DNA of 43,432 bases from Peptoniphilus stercorisuis (GCF_017874395.1 NZ_JAGGLJ010000015.1:1-43432); one strand, 5' to 3'; positions 33,666-43,421 are shown, counted from the stretch's first letter. Notes: a model not told the origin generated them from the letters alone. Program-made: numbers and translations.

Positions 33666-35360
33666 TCACCAATTATTTTTATTTTTAAGTTCTTTTAACA
33701 TTGCATGAACTAAATCACTATTTTTATCAAATTTAGTTAAACTATCTAGAAGATATTCTGTTACATCTTGAGTTGATTCTGAGCTCATTATTCTTCTAAT
33801 AGTCCAAGCAAATTCTAATTCTTCCGTATTTAATAGATCTTCTTCTTTTCTTGTTCCACTCTTATAAATATCAATTGCAGGGAATATTCTTCTTTCAGAT
33901 AATTTTCTATCTAAATGAACTTCCATATTTCCAGTTCCCTTAAACTCCTCAAAAATAACATCATCCATTCTTGAGCCTGTTTCTATTAAAGCTGTTGCAA
34001 GGATAGTTAAACTTCCTCCCTCTTCAATATTTCTAGCTGCTCCAAAAAATCTCTTTGGTTTATGAAGTGATAAAGGATCAAGTCCTCCTGATAGAGTCTT
34101 TCCAGATGAAGGCGTTATAAGGTTATATGCCCTTGTTAATCTTGTAAGAGAGTCTAGTAGTATAACTACGTCTTTTTTTTGCTCTACAAGTCTTTTGGCG
34201 CGTTCTATTACCATTTCTGCAACTCTTGTGTGGTTCTTTGGTTGTTCATCAAAAGTAGAATAGACTACATCACCGTGAACTGATCTTTTCATATCTGTTA
34301 CTTCTTCTGGTCTTTCATCTATTAAAAGAACTATTAACTCTACTTCTGGATAGTTTTCAGAAATTGACTTTGCAATTTTTTTAAGAAGAGTAGTCTTTCC
34401 ACTTTTTGGTTGAGAAACAATTAGTCCTCTTTGTCCCTTTCCAATTGGTGAAATTAAATCAATCATTCTAGTTGCAAAATCATTAGTATCTTTTTCTAAA
34501 ATAAGTTTTTGTTTTGGATAAATTGGAGTTAAATTGTCAAAATATGGTCTTCTTATTGCATTATCTGGTGCCATTCCATTTACACTTTTAATATATAAAA
34601 GTCCATTATAGTTTTCTCCAGGATTTGAAGGTCTATTTACTCCAAGAACTTTATCTCCTGTTTTAAGTCTAAATCTTCTTATTTGAGATGGAGAAACATA
34701 AATATCTCCCTCTCCTGGTAGATAATTTTCAACTCTTAAAAATCCATATCCATCTTGATGCAAATCCAAAATTCCAGATACATAGTTTATATCTTCCATA
34801 TTTTCTAAAACTTCAGTTGCATTATCTGATAAATCATTAATATTTACATCTTCACTAGGATTAATTTTTTCTTCCTCCACTTCATTTAACATTTCATCAT
34901 AGGAAATATTTTCAGTATTATTTTCTAATATTTTTTCTATTAATTCACTTTTTTTATAGTCATAGGATTTTTTAATATTTAATATGTTTGCTATTTCACG
35001 CAGTTCAGAAATGTTTTTTTTATTTAAATTGAGTTCATTACTATTTTCATCTAAGTTTTCTTGAGTTTTTAATATTTCTTCAATTAATTCATTTTTCTTA
35101 TATTTATAATTACTTTTTATATTTAAACTATCTGCTATATCTCTTAATTCTGACATAGTAAATTTTAAGAGTTCTTCTTCTGTATATGTACTTACAATTG
35201 GAACTACTCCATTTACTATATAATTATAATAATCGCCTCTATTAAGAGATGTGTGATCTTTTAGTCCCATAGAAAGAGCAATATTTTTCAAATCATTAAT
35301 AGATTTAGAAATTAATACATCGCTATTTTCAATTTTAGGATTATTATCCTTATTATTCAT
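33666..35360 (-). CDS. rho: Transcription termination factor Rho with extended N-terminus
   Basis: A hexameric RNA-dependent ATPase that ends transcription. The core is complete: RNA-binding cold-shock domain (about 190-260, [14 protein letters not shown]), P-loop [10 protein letters not shown] near 320, Walker [16 protein letters not shown] near 400, and the Q- and R-loop regions toward the C-terminus. The 564-residue length exceeds the roughly 420 of E. coli Rho because the first 150 residues hold three SAP/Rho_N-like repeats, each with an L..IA..L.IK...YKK.ELIE pattern. It lies downstream of glpX, an order like that in B. subtilis. Confidence 0.96.
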   Translation of the reverse strand: MNNKDNNPKIENSDVLISKSINDLKNIALSMGLKDHTSLNRGDYYNYIVNGVVPIVSTYTEEELLKFTMSELRDIADSLNIKSNYKYKKNELIEEILKTQENLDENSNELNLNKKNISELREIANILNIKKSYDYKKSELIEKILENNTENISYDEMLNEVEEEKINPSEDVNINDLSDNATEVLENMEDINYVSGILDLHQDGYGFLRVENYLPGEGDIYVSPSQIRRFRLKTGDKVLGVNRPSNPGENYNGLLYIKSVNGMAPDNAIRRPYFDNLTPIYPKQKLILEKDTNDFATRMIDLISPIGKGQRGLIVSQPKSGKTTLLKKIAKSISENYPEVELIVLLIDERPEEVTDMKRSVHGDVVYSTFDEQPKNHTRVAEMVIERAKRLVEQKKDVVILLDSLTRLTRAYNLITPSSGKTLSGGLDPLSLHKPKRFFGAARNIEEGGSLTILATALIETGSRMDDVIFEEFKGTGNMEVHLDRKLSERRIFPAIDIYKSGTRKEEDLLNTEELEFAWTIRRIMSSESTQDVTEYLLDSLTKFDKNSDLVHAMLKELKNKNNW

Positions 35361-35382
35361 AAATTACTCCTTAATAGTTAAA

Positions 35383-35406
35383 TCAGATCTCCCTAGGGAG
35401 ATCTGA
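35383..35406. repeat. 24-nt perfect palindrome between glpX and rho
   Basis: A perfect dyad with GC-rich centre CCCTAGGG lies in the 54-nt gap between glpX and rho. On the minus strand no T-run follows, so it is not a standard terminator. It may be an RNA processing or stability hairpin, or part of rho autocontrol. Confidence 0.7.
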
Positions 35407-35414
35407 ACTATATT

Positions 35415-36383
35415 TTATTTTGCATATTCTGGTTTCATATCAAGTCTATGTGTACTATCAATAAATCTAACTGTAGCACTTGGAAGTCTTAAAACTAAAG
35501 TTTGTGTTGTAGCTTTATTATTTCCAATATATTTTACTCCATCAAGAATTTCTCCCTTTGAAACTCCTGTTGCTGAGAAAATTGCATCTTCTCCCTTTAC
35601 AAGATCATCAATGTGATAAATTTTTTCTAAATCACTGTGGAAATTTTTACATCTTTGCATTTGGGCTTCATCTGTTGGATTAAGTCTTCCTTGGAAATCT
35701 CCACCTAAACACTTAAGCGCAGTAGCAGCAATAACTCCTTCTGGAGCTCCGCCAATTCCCATTACTAAATCTACTCCTGAATCTTCAAAGCAAGTTTCTA
35801 TTGCTGTTACAATATCTCCATCAGAAATTCTTTTTATTCTTGCACCAATTGAAATGATTTCTTGAATCATTTTTTCATGTCTTGGTCTATCAAGAATTGC
35901 AACAGTAATATCATCTATATTTTTATCTAGAGCTTTAGCTACCCTTTTGATGTTTTCAGTTGGAGAGTCATCAAGATTTATACATCCCTTTGCTTTTGGT
36001 CCACAAGCAATTTTGTCCATATATACATCTGGAGCATTAAGAAGACATCCCTTTGGAGCAATTGCAACTACTGCTATTGCATTATTAGTTCCATTTGCAA
36101 TAGATGTAGTTCCATCAAGTGGATCTACTGCAATATCAACTTTGTCAAATTCTTCTCCTTCTTTACCGATATGTTCTCCAATATATAGCATTGGAGCTTC
36201 ATCGATTTCTCCTTCTCCAATTACTACCTCACCATCAATTTCAACAGTATCAAACATTCTTCTCATTGCATCTACTGCTGCTGCATCTGCTGCATTTTTA
36301 TCTCCTTTTCCTAAGAATTTTCCTGAAGATAAAGCTGCTGCTTCTGTTACTCTTGCAAGGTTTAGTGCTAAATTTCTATCCAT
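35415..36383 (-). CDS. glpX: Class II fructose-1,6-bisphosphatase
   Basis: Converts fructose-1,6-bisphosphate to fructose-6-phosphate in gluconeogenesis. Metal and phosphate motifs are DGEVVIGEGEIDEAP near 51-65 and VDPLDGTTSIANGTNN near 87. Its 322 residues match GlpX. The ribosome-binding site GGAGA lies inside the end of the transaldolase gene, 4 nt upstream, suggesting coupling of the two sugar-phosphate genes. Confidence 0.96.
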   Translation of the reverse strand: MDRNLALNLARVTEAAALSSGKFLGKGDKNAADAAAVDAMRRMFDTVEIDGEVVIGEGEIDEAPMLYIGEHIGKEGEEFDKVDIAVDPLDGTTSIANGTNNAIAVVAIAPKGCLLNAPDVYMDKIACGPKAKGCINLDDSPTENIKRVAKALDKNIDDITVAILDRPRHEKMIQEIISIGARIKRISDGDIVTAIETCFEDSGVDLVMGIGGAPEGVIAATALKCLGGDFQGRLNPTDEAQMQRCKNFHSDLEKIYHIDDLVKGEDAIFSATGVSKGEILDGVKYIGNNKATTQTLVLRLPSATVRFIDSTHRLDMKPEYAK

Positions 36384-36386
36384 AGT

Positions 36387-37043
36387 TTAAAAATCTCCTT
36401 TTGTTTTTACACTTTTAAAATCACTTAAAAATGTTTCAATACCTGAATCTGTAAGTGGATGTTTTACCATTTGTTTAAATACTTTATAAGGTACAGTTGC
36501 TATATCTGCTCCTGATTTTGCACATTCTATAATATGAGTAGTATGTCTTACACTTGCAGCTATAATTTCTGTATCTATACCATATATATCAAAGATTTCA
36601 CTTAAATCTTCAATTAAATCCATTCCATTTTGTCCAATATCATCAAGTCTTCCAATGAAAGGACTTACATAAGAAGCTCCTGCTGTTGCTGCTAAAAGAG
36701 CTTGATTTGCAGAAAATATTAATGTAACATTTGTTTTTATTCCCTCTTTTGAAAGAACATTAACAGCTTTTAGTCCATCTTCTGTCATTGGTATTTTAAT
36801 AATAATATTTTTATGAATCTTAGCAAGTTCTCTTCCTTGTTCTACCATTTCTTCCCATTTAGTAGCAGTTACTTCTGCTGAAATAGGTCCATCAACAATT
36901 TTAGTAATTTCTAAAACAACATCTTCAAAAACTTTGCCTTCCTTAGCAATTAATGATGGATTTGTTGTAACACCAGAAAGAACTCCCCAAGAGTTAATTT
37001 CCTTAATTTCATCTACATTTGCAGTATCAATAAAAAATTTCAT
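36387..37043 (-). CDS. tal: Transaldolase of the TalC/fructose-6-phosphate aldolase family
   Basis: A short-type transaldolase of 218 residues. [13 protein letters not shown] at the N-terminus, [13 protein letters not shown] (about 25-37) and the Schiff-base Lys in [11 protein letters not shown] (about 86) are visible. It links glycolysis and the non-oxidative pentose phosphate pathway. Transaldolase versus fructose-6-phosphate aldolase activity cannot be separated with confidence here. Confidence 0.93.
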   Translation of the reverse strand: MKFFIDTANVDEIKEINSWGVLSGVTTNPSLIAKEGKVFEDVVLEITKIVDGPISAEVTATKWEEMVEQGRELAKIHKNIIIKIPMTEDGLKAVNVLSKEGIKTNVTLIFSANQALLAATAGASYVSPFIGRLDDIGQNGMDLIEDLSEIFDIYGIDTEIIAASVRHTTHIIECAKSGADIATVPYKVFKQMVKHPLTDSGIETFLSDFKSVKTKGDF

Positions 37044-37056
37044 CTAATCAACCTTC

Positions 37057-37533
37057 CTATTTATTCTCAACTAATAAAACAACGCTTTGAGCAGATATTC
37101 CTTCACATCTTCCTACAAAACCTAGCTCTTCAGTTGTAGTTGCTTTAATAGATATATTGTCTATATCTGTATTTAATATACTTGCTATAGTATGTCTCAT
37201 ATCAAGTATATAAGGCGCAAGTTTTGGTTTTTGAGCTGCAATTGTGGCATCTACATTTCCAATCTTATAACCTTTTTCATTTATTATATCATAAACTTCT
37301 TTAAGTAGAATTTTTGAATCAATATTTTTATATTTCATATCAGTATCAGGAAATAATTTTCCAATATCTCCAAGAGCAAGTGCTCCTAGGATACTGTCCA
37401 TAATTGCATGGATTAAAACATCTGCATCTGAATGACCTAAAAGTCCCTTATCATGTTCTATTTCAATGCCACCAATCATAAGTTTTCTTCCTTCTACTAA
37501 TTTATGAACATCATAGCCTGTTCCTATTCTCAT
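37057..37533 (-). CDS. ispF: 2-C-methyl-D-erythritol 2,4-cyclodiphosphate synthase
   Basis: MEP-pathway enzyme of 158 residues forming the cyclic diphosphate. The zinc-site motif GYDVHKL at 6-12 and [22 protein letters not shown] (about 31-52) are diagnostic. It follows ispD with a 2-nt gap, a common pairing. Confidence 0.97.
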   Translation of the reverse strand: MRIGTGYDVHKLVEGRKLMIGGIEIEHDKGLLGHSDADVLIHAIMDSILGALALGDIGKLFPDTDMKYKNIDSKILLKEVYDIINEKGYKIGNVDATIAAQKPKLAPYILDMRHTIASILNTDIDNISIKATTTEELGFVGRCEGISAQSVVLLVENK

Positions 37534-37535
37534 AA

Positions 37536-38240
37536 TTACTCCTCTTCATGTAATTCATTGATTGCCTCTGCTATTATTAAATCTTCAGGCGTTGTTATTT
37601 TTATATTATTATAATCACTTAATATAAGTTTTACTTTAGAGCCTGTTTTTTCAACTAAAGAACAATCATCTGTACCATAATACCCCTCATCAAAAGCTTG
37701 TTTGTAGGCCTTTTTTATTACATCTATTAAAAATGCCTGAGGTGTTTGAACAGCCCATAAAACCGATCTATTTGGAGTGTAATCTACAACATCTCCATTA
37801 GATGAGATTTTAATCGTGTCTTTAACTGGATTTGCTAAAGTTGCAGCTCCAGTTAAAAATACTTTTTCTATAACCTCATTAATTTTCTCAACACTTACAA
37901 AAGGTCTTGCTCCATCATGAGTTATTACAATATTCGTCTCCTCTGGCATGTTTTTCAAACCATGAGCTATAGAATCTTGTCTTTCTTCTCCACCATATAC
38001 AATTTTAAAGGGTTTTTTTAAACCATATTCATTTAAAATTTGCCCTACATAATTTATATCAGACTGTTTAATTAATATAATTATAAAATCTATATAATCA
38101 CATTTTTCTATTTTATTTAAAGTATGTGCTAGTATAGGTTTGTCTTTTATAGTTAAAAACTGCTTATTAATAGCTTTTTTCATTCTTTTTCCCATACCAG
38201 CTGCTGCAACAATTGCTGTTACATAATTTGAATTATACAT
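37536..38240 (-). CDS. ispD: 2-C-methyl-D-erythritol 4-phosphate cytidylyltransferase
   Basis: MEP-pathway enzyme of 234 residues that transfers CMP from CTP. The nucleotide-binding [16 protein letters not shown] (about 13-28), [12 protein letters not shown] (about 105) and WAVQTPQAF (about 155) are diagnostic. It lies 4 nt after the PBP gene. The isoprenoid link to undecaprenyl-phosphate makes its place beside wall genes sensible. Confidence 0.95.
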   Translation of the reverse strand: MYNSNYVTAIVAAAGMGKRMKKAINKQFLTIKDKPILAHTLNKIEKCDYIDFIIILIKQSDINYVGQILNEYGLKKPFKIVYGGEERQDSIAHGLKNMPEETNIVITHDGARPFVSVEKINEVIEKVFLTGAATLANPVKDTIKISSNGDVVDYTPNRSVLWAVQTPQAFLIDVIKKAYKQAFDEGYYGTDDCSLVEKTGSKVKLILSDYNNIKITTPEDLIIAEAINELHEEE

Positions 38241-38244
38241 TTAC

Positions 38245-39666
38245 TCACTCCATATTTCTTAGTGCATAATCTATTATATTAGCAGCTATTGGTGCTGCAA
38301 CTTTTCCACCATAATCTTCTACATTTTGTATAACTACTGCAACACAAATTTGAGGATCATCTGCAGGAGCAAAACCTACAAACCATGCATCATTTGCCGC
38401 ACTTTGAGAACTCTTCTGAGCTGTACCAGTTTTTCCTGCTACTTGTGCTCTTCTTATTCTTGCAGATTTTCCTGAACCTTTATTTACAACATTAACCATC
38501 ATATCTTTAATTAAATTTGCATTTTGTTCATTCATTACATTTGATAATACCTCTGGTTCATGTGTAAGTACTGAAGTTCCATCATTTGAAACTACACTAC
38601 TTACTATATATGGTTTCATCATATTTCCACCATTTGCAATAGTTGAAGCTACCATACACATTTGAAGTGGAGTTGCAAGTACATCTCCTTGTCCAATTCC
38701 AGCAGATGCAACTGCTTGTTTGTCCCAGTTTTTATATTCAAATTTTGATGGATTCATACTTAAATCAAAATCAAATTTTTTATTAAACATAAATTTCTCT
38801 GACATTTCCCCAAACTTATCTTTTCCAAGAGCCATTGCCTTATTTGCAAAATAAGTATTTACTGAAAATGTAAAAGCTTCATTTAAATCTACTTCTCCAT
38901 AGACTTTTTGACCTGAGTTTCTAATAGGATGTCCTCCTGATGCTTCCTCTCCTGTATCTTTATAATTTTGATTTATATCATTTTCAAGAATTCCAGCAGC
39001 TGTAACTATTTTAAAAGTTGAACCTGGTGGAAATAAAGACTGTGTAGCTCTATTATAAAATGCAGCCTTATTTTGTTCTACAATTGCAGCTTGATCCTTA
39101 TCAACTGTTTGAGAGTTAAAATCTGGATAAGATACAAGAGATAAAATTTCACCTGTTTTAGGATTCATAGTTACTATTGCACCTGATTCACCACTTTTAT
39201 CAAGTAAATCTCTTGATCTTTGTTGAAGCCCTGTATGCGTAGTTAAAACTACATTATCTCCTGCTTTAGGATCAAGTTTTTTATTAAAAAATGATTTTAG
39301 TGATTTTAATGTTTGACTGCCTTCTTCACCTAATAAATATTTATTGTATTTTGATTCTATTCCTGCTTTTCCTGTTACTTTATTTGAATATCCAACTACA
39401 TGAGAATAAATAATTGGATAAGTATAATGTCTTTCATACTTGTATTGCTCCCCATCAGAATAAGCAAGTACATCTCCATTTCTATCTAAAATAGTTCCTC
39501 TTTTTATTGCAGCTTCTTCTAAAAAATCCCTTCGATTTGCAGGATGATCTTTAATATCAGCTGATAAAAAAATCGTAAAATAACTTAAATAAAAAATTAA
39601 AGACATAAAAAGTAATATGAGAAAAACTAATAAAACTAAAATTTTTCTATTTTCTTTAAAATTCAT
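38245..39666 (-). CDS. Class B penicillin-binding protein (PbpA/FtsI-like transpeptidase)
   Basis: A membrane-anchored peptidoglycan transpeptidase of 473 residues. One N-terminal transmembrane helix (about 9-33) is followed by a short pedestal. The transpeptidase motifs are STFK near 214, SVN near 267 and KTGT near 414. The short dimerisation module and length resemble actinobacterial and clostridial PbpA rather than larger PBP2. It pairs with the SEDS polymerase gene 8 nt upstream, the standard SEDS-bPBP synthase unit. Confidence 0.94.
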   Translation of the reverse strand: MNFKENRKILVLLVFLILLFMSLIFYLSYFTIFLSADIKDHPANRRDFLEEAAIKRGTILDRNGDVLAYSDGEQYKYERHYTYPIIYSHVVGYSNKVTGKAGIESKYNKYLLGEEGSQTLKSLKSFFNKKLDPKAGDNVVLTTHTGLQQRSRDLLDKSGESGAIVTMNPKTGEILSLVSYPDFNSQTVDKDQAAIVEQNKAAFYNRATQSLFPPGSTFKIVTAAGILENDINQNYKDTGEEASGGHPIRNSGQKVYGEVDLNEAFTFSVNTYFANKAMALGKDKFGEMSEKFMFNKKFDFDLSMNPSKFEYKNWDKQAVASAGIGQGDVLATPLQMCMVASTIANGGNMMKPYIVSSVVSNDGTSVLTHEPEVLSNVMNEQNANLIKDMMVNVVNKGSGKSARIRRAQVAGKTGTAQKSSQSAANDAWFVGFAPADDPQICVAVVIQNVEDYGGKVAAPIAANIIDYALRNME

Positions 39667-39674
39667 ACCCTACC

Positions 39675-40922
39675 TCATTCATACTTATATGACATATCTT
39701 CACTTGCAACTTGTAAAACTCCAAGAGCCATAAAACTTGAAAGCATTGAAGATCCACCATAAGAAACAAAGGGAAGTGTAATTCCCGTCATAGGGATTAC
39801 TTTTATAACTCCTCCAATATTTAAGAAAGCTTGCACTGTAAATAAAATACCAACAGATAAAGCAAGTATTCTATAAAATTTATATTCTTGTCCTAATGCT
39901 ATTTTAAAAGCTCTATAAGTTAAAAGCATATATAGCATAATTATTCCAATTCCTGCAAATATTCCCATCTCTTCACATATTACAGGAAATATTAAATCAG
40001 AATATCCTACTGGTATTAACTTAGGATAACCACGACCTATTCCTGTACCAAAAAATCCACCTTCACTAATTGCAAAAAGAGACTGAACTATTTGTCTACT
40101 TTTATCATAAATATTATCTTCTCTCCAAGGATGAAGCCATATATCAACTCTTACTCTAACATGGGCAAAAAGAAGATATCCAACTACTGCTCCTATTATC
40201 ATCAATAGTATATTTATAAATAAACTTTTTCTATTTTCATCATATACAAATTGAATTCCTGTATATAAAGCTAAAAATATTGCAGCTGTTCCTAAATCCT
40301 TTTGTAAAAATAGCATTCCTATAAAAACATACATAATAGCCATTAAAACATAGGATTTATAAGAAAAGTTTTTGTCTAATTTATTATATTGAAAATCTGT
40401 ATAAAAAGATCCAACTAAAAACATAACTAAGATTTTTCCAAACTCTGCTGGTTGAATAGAAAAAGAGCTTGATAAAACTATCCAGTTTTTTGCTCCTCCA
40501 ATTTCTTTACCAAAAATAAATGTAGCTAAAAATAAAAATAATAATGCTACACAATATAAAATTGTTTTTTTCTCTAATTTTCTAAATGCCCTTACAGCAA
40601 AATAAGTTATATAAAACATCAATATTCCAACTAAAGACCATACAAGTTGTTTAAGTCCTAAATCTGGATTTATTCTATAAATAGTTATAATTCCTATTGT
40701 AAGAAGCATTGAAACAATTAAAAATATATAATTGTCTCCAGAAGATACTTTTCCAAGTATGAAATTAGAAATATAAATTATCGATATAAGCCCAATAAAT
40801 AACATTGCAATATATTTATCAAATCCGTTATTGTTATAAAAAAACAAAAGTGTTATTGCAAGTATTTCAAAGATTAAAAGTAAATCTCTTGGACGTCTTG
40901 TCTTTAATAGTGCTTGTATCAT
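39675..40922 (-). CDS. SEDS family peptidoglycan polymerase (RodA/FtsW/SpoVE)
   Basis: A polytopic membrane glycosyltransferase of 415 residues with about ten helices. Visible are GLKQLVWSLVG, KNWIVLSSSFSIQPAEFGKI (about 140-160), the conserved AEFGK, and the C-terminal GGVIKVIPMTGITLPFVSYGGSS block. The start is the ATG at 40920-40922, one base after the FHA gene stop. GGGGG (40927-40931) serves as ribosome-binding site within that gene's end; the frame extends 7 codons further but lacks its own site. RodA versus FtsW cannot be settled from sequence. Confidence 0.95.
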   Translation of the reverse strand: MIQALLKTRRPRDLLLIFEILAITLLFFYNNNGFDKYIAMLFIGLISIIYISNFILGKVSSGDNYIFLIVSMLLTIGIITIYRINPDLGLKQLVWSLVGILMFYITYFAVRAFRKLEKKTILYCVALLFLFLATFIFGKEIGGAKNWIVLSSSFSIQPAEFGKILVMFLVGSFYTDFQYNKLDKNFSYKSYVLMAIMYVFIGMLFLQKDLGTAAIFLALYTGIQFVYDENRKSLFINILLMIIGAVVGYLLFAHVRVRVDIWLHPWREDNIYDKSRQIVQSLFAISEGGFFGTGIGRGYPKLIPVGYSDLIFPVICEEMGIFAGIGIIMLYMLLTYRAFKIALGQEYKFYRILALSVGILFTVQAFLNIGGVIKVIPMTGITLPFVSYGGSSMLSSFMALGVLQVASEDMSYKYE

Positions 40923-40923
40923 G

Positions 40924-41361
40924 TTACCCCCTATTATCAACAAAGATAAATTGTATTAGACCTACGCCTATTTTGTCGCCATTTCTAAGTTCTATTATGT
41001 CCTCTACTCTTTCACCATTTAAATAAGTACCATTGGCAGAATCCAAATCCTCAAGAAAGAAAGAGCCCTTTTCTTCTATAATATTTAATTGATTTTTACT
41101 TACAAATTTATCCTTAATTACAATGTCACTTTTACTTGATCTACCAATACTGATAGTTCCTTTAAGTATATAATATTCTTGCATTTTAAAATTTAAAGAA
41201 TCCAGTCTATTTACAACCTTTAAATAAGCTGTATCTAAAGATGATCCCTTTTTATTAATTGATTTAATATCTAAGTACATAAGTCTTATAATACTAAATA
41301 TAAATAAGTATATTATAAGTATAAATACATACTTTAGAACTTGTGAAATTATTTCAAACAC
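40924..41361 (-). CDS. Membrane-anchored FHA domain protein
   Basis: A 145-residue protein with one N-terminal transmembrane helix (about 9-30) and a C-terminal FHA domain (about 68-140) showing GRSSKSDIVI, SKNQLNI and DLDSANGTYLNG, the phosphothreonine-binding loops. It probably tethers a phosphorylated partner to the wall synthase encoded next door. FHA-rodA-pbpA order recalls the mycobacterial fhaAB-rodA-pbpA cluster, though no Ser/Thr kinase or phosphatase gene is present here. The start is GTG with GAGGTG 5 nt upstream. It is the first gene of the ten-gene cluster. Confidence 0.9.
   Translation of the reverse strand: MFEIISQVLKYVFILIIYLFIFSIIRLMYLDIKSINKKGSSLDTAYLKVVNRLDSLNFKMQEYYILKGTISIGRSSKSDIVIKDKFVSKNQLNIIEEKGSFFLEDLDSANGTYLNGERVEDIIELRNGDKIGVGLIQFIFVDNRG
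40927..40931 (-). promoter_or_regulatory. Ribosome-binding site deciding the SEDS polymerase start
   Basis: GGGGG overlapping the FHA gene's last codons precedes the ATG at 40922 and couples translation of the two genes. Confidence 0.6.
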
Positions 41362-41390
41362 ATCTGCACCTCACTAAATTATTCATTAGT

Positions 41391-41418
41391 ATAATATCAC
41401 AAATCGCCATTAAGTTAA
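41391..41418 (-). promoter_or_regulatory. Promoter of the FHA-rodA-...-rho cluster
   Basis: On the minus strand an extended -10 box TGATATTAT (41391-41399) is preceded by TTAACT at 16 nt (41413-41418). It lies about 30 nt upstream of the FHA start codon. Confidence 0.5.
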
Positions 41419-41450
41419 ATAATTAAGCACAATCAAATGTTATGAATAGT

Positions 41451-41479
41451 TTAAGAAACTCATAATTTTATGTTAAAAT
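41451..41479 (+). promoter_or_regulatory. recX promoter
   Basis: TTAAGA (41451-41456) and TAAAAT (41474-41479) are 17 nt apart. The first possible ATG (41484) is only 4 nt beyond the -10 box, so the transcript is leaderless or translation starts further in. Confidence 0.5.
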
Positions 41480-41495
41480 AATTATGGTGATAAAA

Positions 41496-42107
41496 TTGAT
41501 TATTAATAAAATTAAATATATAAAAAGAGAAAAAATATATATTATATACACTGACGATGTTGAATTTAATGTATTAGAAGATACTTTAGTAAGGTATAAT
41601 CTATATAAAGGCAAAGAAATTGATATAGAAGATATAAATAATATTATTTTAGAAAATAAAAGATATGAAGCAAAAAAATTATCTATTAAATACCTGTCTA
41701 ATATGAAAAGTGAAAAACAAGTTAGAGATCATTTGAAAAATAATAATATTGAGCAAGACATAATTGATGATACGATATTTTACTTAAATGAAGAAAAATT
41801 TTTAGATGATTATGAATATGCAAGTCTCTTTTCAAGAGATAAGCTAAAACTAAATAAATATGGAAAAAATAAAATTAGATTAAGTCTAAAATCAAAGGGA
41901 ATTGATAATAATATAATTGACGAAGTACTTCTTGATATTCCCGAAGATATTGAATACGAAAACTTATTAAATGCTGCAAGAAAAAAAATAAAATCTTTAA
42001 ATAATGACGAAAAATCCTACGAAAAATTAGTAAGACATTTAATTTATAAGGGCTATAATTACGATCTAATTAAAAAAGCTATTTCTGAAATAAAGGATGA
42101 ATATTAA
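41496..42107 (+). CDS. recX: Regulatory protein RecX
   Basis: A helical-repeat protein that modulates RecA filaments. The region [22 protein letters not shown], then [37 protein letters not shown] with the family-typical YG..KI...L...GI, is diagnostic. The frame opens at ATG 41484, but that codon sits almost on the predicted transcription start and has no ribosome-binding site. A TTG at 41496 has GGTGAT upstream and yields an N-terminus that aligns with other RecX proteins, so I prefer it (203 residues), with modest confidence. Its stop overlaps the next ATG by one base. Confidence 0.85.
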   Translation: MIINKIKYIKREKIYIIYTDDVEFNVLEDTLVRYNLYKGKEIDIEDINNIILENKRYEAKKLSIKYLSNMKSEKQVRDHLKNNNIEQDIIDDTIFYLNEEKFLDDYEYASLFSRDKLKLNKYGKNKIRLSLKSKGIDNNIIDEVLLDIPEDIEYENLLNAARKKIKSLNNDEKSYEKLVRHLIYKGYNYDLIKKAISEIKDEY

Positions 42108-42346
42108 TGCATTATGTATATATATTAAAATGTTCAGATGATACTTTATATACTGGATATACTAATGATTTAGAGAAAAGAATCAAAACTCACAATGCAA
42201 AAAAAGGTGCAAAATACACAAGAGGAAGAACACCTGTAGAACTTTTATATTTTGAAGAATTTGAAGACAAATCCTCTGCTCTTAAAAGAGAAATTGCAAT
42301 AAAAAAGCTAAGTCGTGAAAAAAAATTAAAACTTTGTACTATTTAG
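42107..42346 (+). CDS. GIY-YIG nuclease domain protein (UPF0213/YhbQ-like)
   Basis: A stand-alone GIY-YIG domain of 79 residues: [23 protein letters not shown] contains the paired Tyr motif (YVY...YTGYT) and catalytic Arg. A Glu in KREIAIKKL follows. Relatives act as small DNA nucleases of uncertain role. It overlaps recX by one base (TAATG), so the two are translationally coupled. Confidence 0.92.
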   Translation: MHYVYILKCSDDTLYTGYTNDLEKRIKTHNAKKGAKYTRGRTPVELLYFEEFEDKSSALKREIAIKKLSREKKLKLCTI

Positions 42347-42355
42347 GAGTATATT

Positions 42356-43321
42356 ATGTTTAAAAATATTAAAGAAAAAACAAATTCCATAAAAGCTGAT
42401 TTAACTGTTTTTGATAATTTACAAAAAGAATTTAACAAACAATTTATAGATCAAGATGATGCTAATTTTTACTTTCCTGAAGAAATCTATGGACTTCTTC
42501 AAGAAAATAAAGATATTTTATATTTTTCAGAAAATAAAAGGCTAACATCTGCTATTACGAATGATTACTTTCAAATGGATTTTTTAGTACTTGAAATACA
42601 AAGACTTTTTGAAAAAATAACTAGCAAGTCCTTTAGAAGTTCAACACTTCATCAAAATCATTTCTATATAAAAAATAATTACAGAAAGAGACTACAAAGT
42701 ATTTTATACTCAGAAGATACTTTTAGAGATATAAGATATTCTATTCAACTTTCTAATTTAAAAGACAAACTTGATATTTCTACAGAAAATCTTAGAAATG
42801 TAATAAAAAATCATATATTAAATAATACTTTAGATGATAATCTAGTAACTCCATTAAAAGATGATAAATTATACATATTATATTTTAATGAAACTATTGA
42901 AATTTACAAAAAAATAAAAGAATTATTAGAAAAAATTATAGACAATAAAAATTTAAAAAAGAAAGAATTTAAAAGTTTAATACTTGCTATTTTCTCTCTT
43001 TCTATCCCAATTATATTATTCTTACCTGATTATATGAATTATAAAGAAATTGAAGATAATCTTACATATACTCTATCCTATAAAGAAAATTTGATTTATG
43101 ACTCACTAAAACGAAATACAGATTTAAACGAATTTTCAACAATTTTAAACCATGGATATGATAATTCTAACCTTTCAAAAGAGGATATTAAAATACTAAA
43201 AAAACAAGAAGATATAATTAATACTAAAAATGAAAGAAAATATAAAAGAACTTATTTCATAAAAGTTACTTTTACAATCTTTGCAATAATTAGTTTTTTA
43301 CTTATTATTTTATTTTTTTAA
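42356..43321 (+). CDS. Unknown protein with two membrane helices
   Basis: I do not recognise a family. The 321-residue protein has a long charged, helix-prone cytoplasmic-looking N-terminal part (1-203), a first transmembrane helix (about 206-224), a polar segment of about 80 residues rich in Asn and Lys (about 225-302), and a second transmembrane helix ending the protein (about 303-321). There are no cysteines. AGGAG precedes ATG. It follows the GIY-YIG gene by 9 nt and is probably in the same transcript. No catalytic motif is visible. Confidence 0.75.
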   Translation: MFKNIKEKTNSIKADLTVFDNLQKEFNKQFIDQDDANFYFPEEIYGLLQENKDILYFSENKRLTSAITNDYFQMDFLVLEIQRLFEKITSKSFRSSTLHQNHFYIKNNYRKRLQSILYSEDTFRDIRYSIQLSNLKDKLDISTENLRNVIKNHILNNTLDDNLVTPLKDDKLYILYFNETIEIYKKIKELLEKIIDNKNLKKKEFKSLILAIFSLSIPIILFLPDYMNYKEIEDNLTYTLSYKENLIYDSLKRNTDLNEFSTILNHGYDNSNLSKEDIKILKKQEDIINTKNERKYKRTYFIKVTFTIFAIISFLLIILFF

Positions 43322-43377
43322 AATTAAAAAAGAGCTATATGATTATAATACCTCTAGAGTACACACTAAATAAAAAG

Positions 43378-43383
43378 TATAAT
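43378..43383 (+). promoter_or_regulatory. Possible -10 box for the gene starting at 43422
   Basis: TATAAT sits 39 nt before the ATG within a small dyad AGTATAATATACTT. The -35 region is poor (TAGAGT at 17 nt), and another TATAAT lies at 43344-43349. Confidence 0.35.
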
Positions 43384-43421
43384 ATACTTAATTTAGAAAA
43401 CTTTGGAGGTGTTATTTTTTT

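Noticed and set aside
35947..36390. Two plus-strand open frames opposite glpX
   Set aside because: They are Ser/Ala- or Leu-rich shadows of the glpX codons with no start signals.
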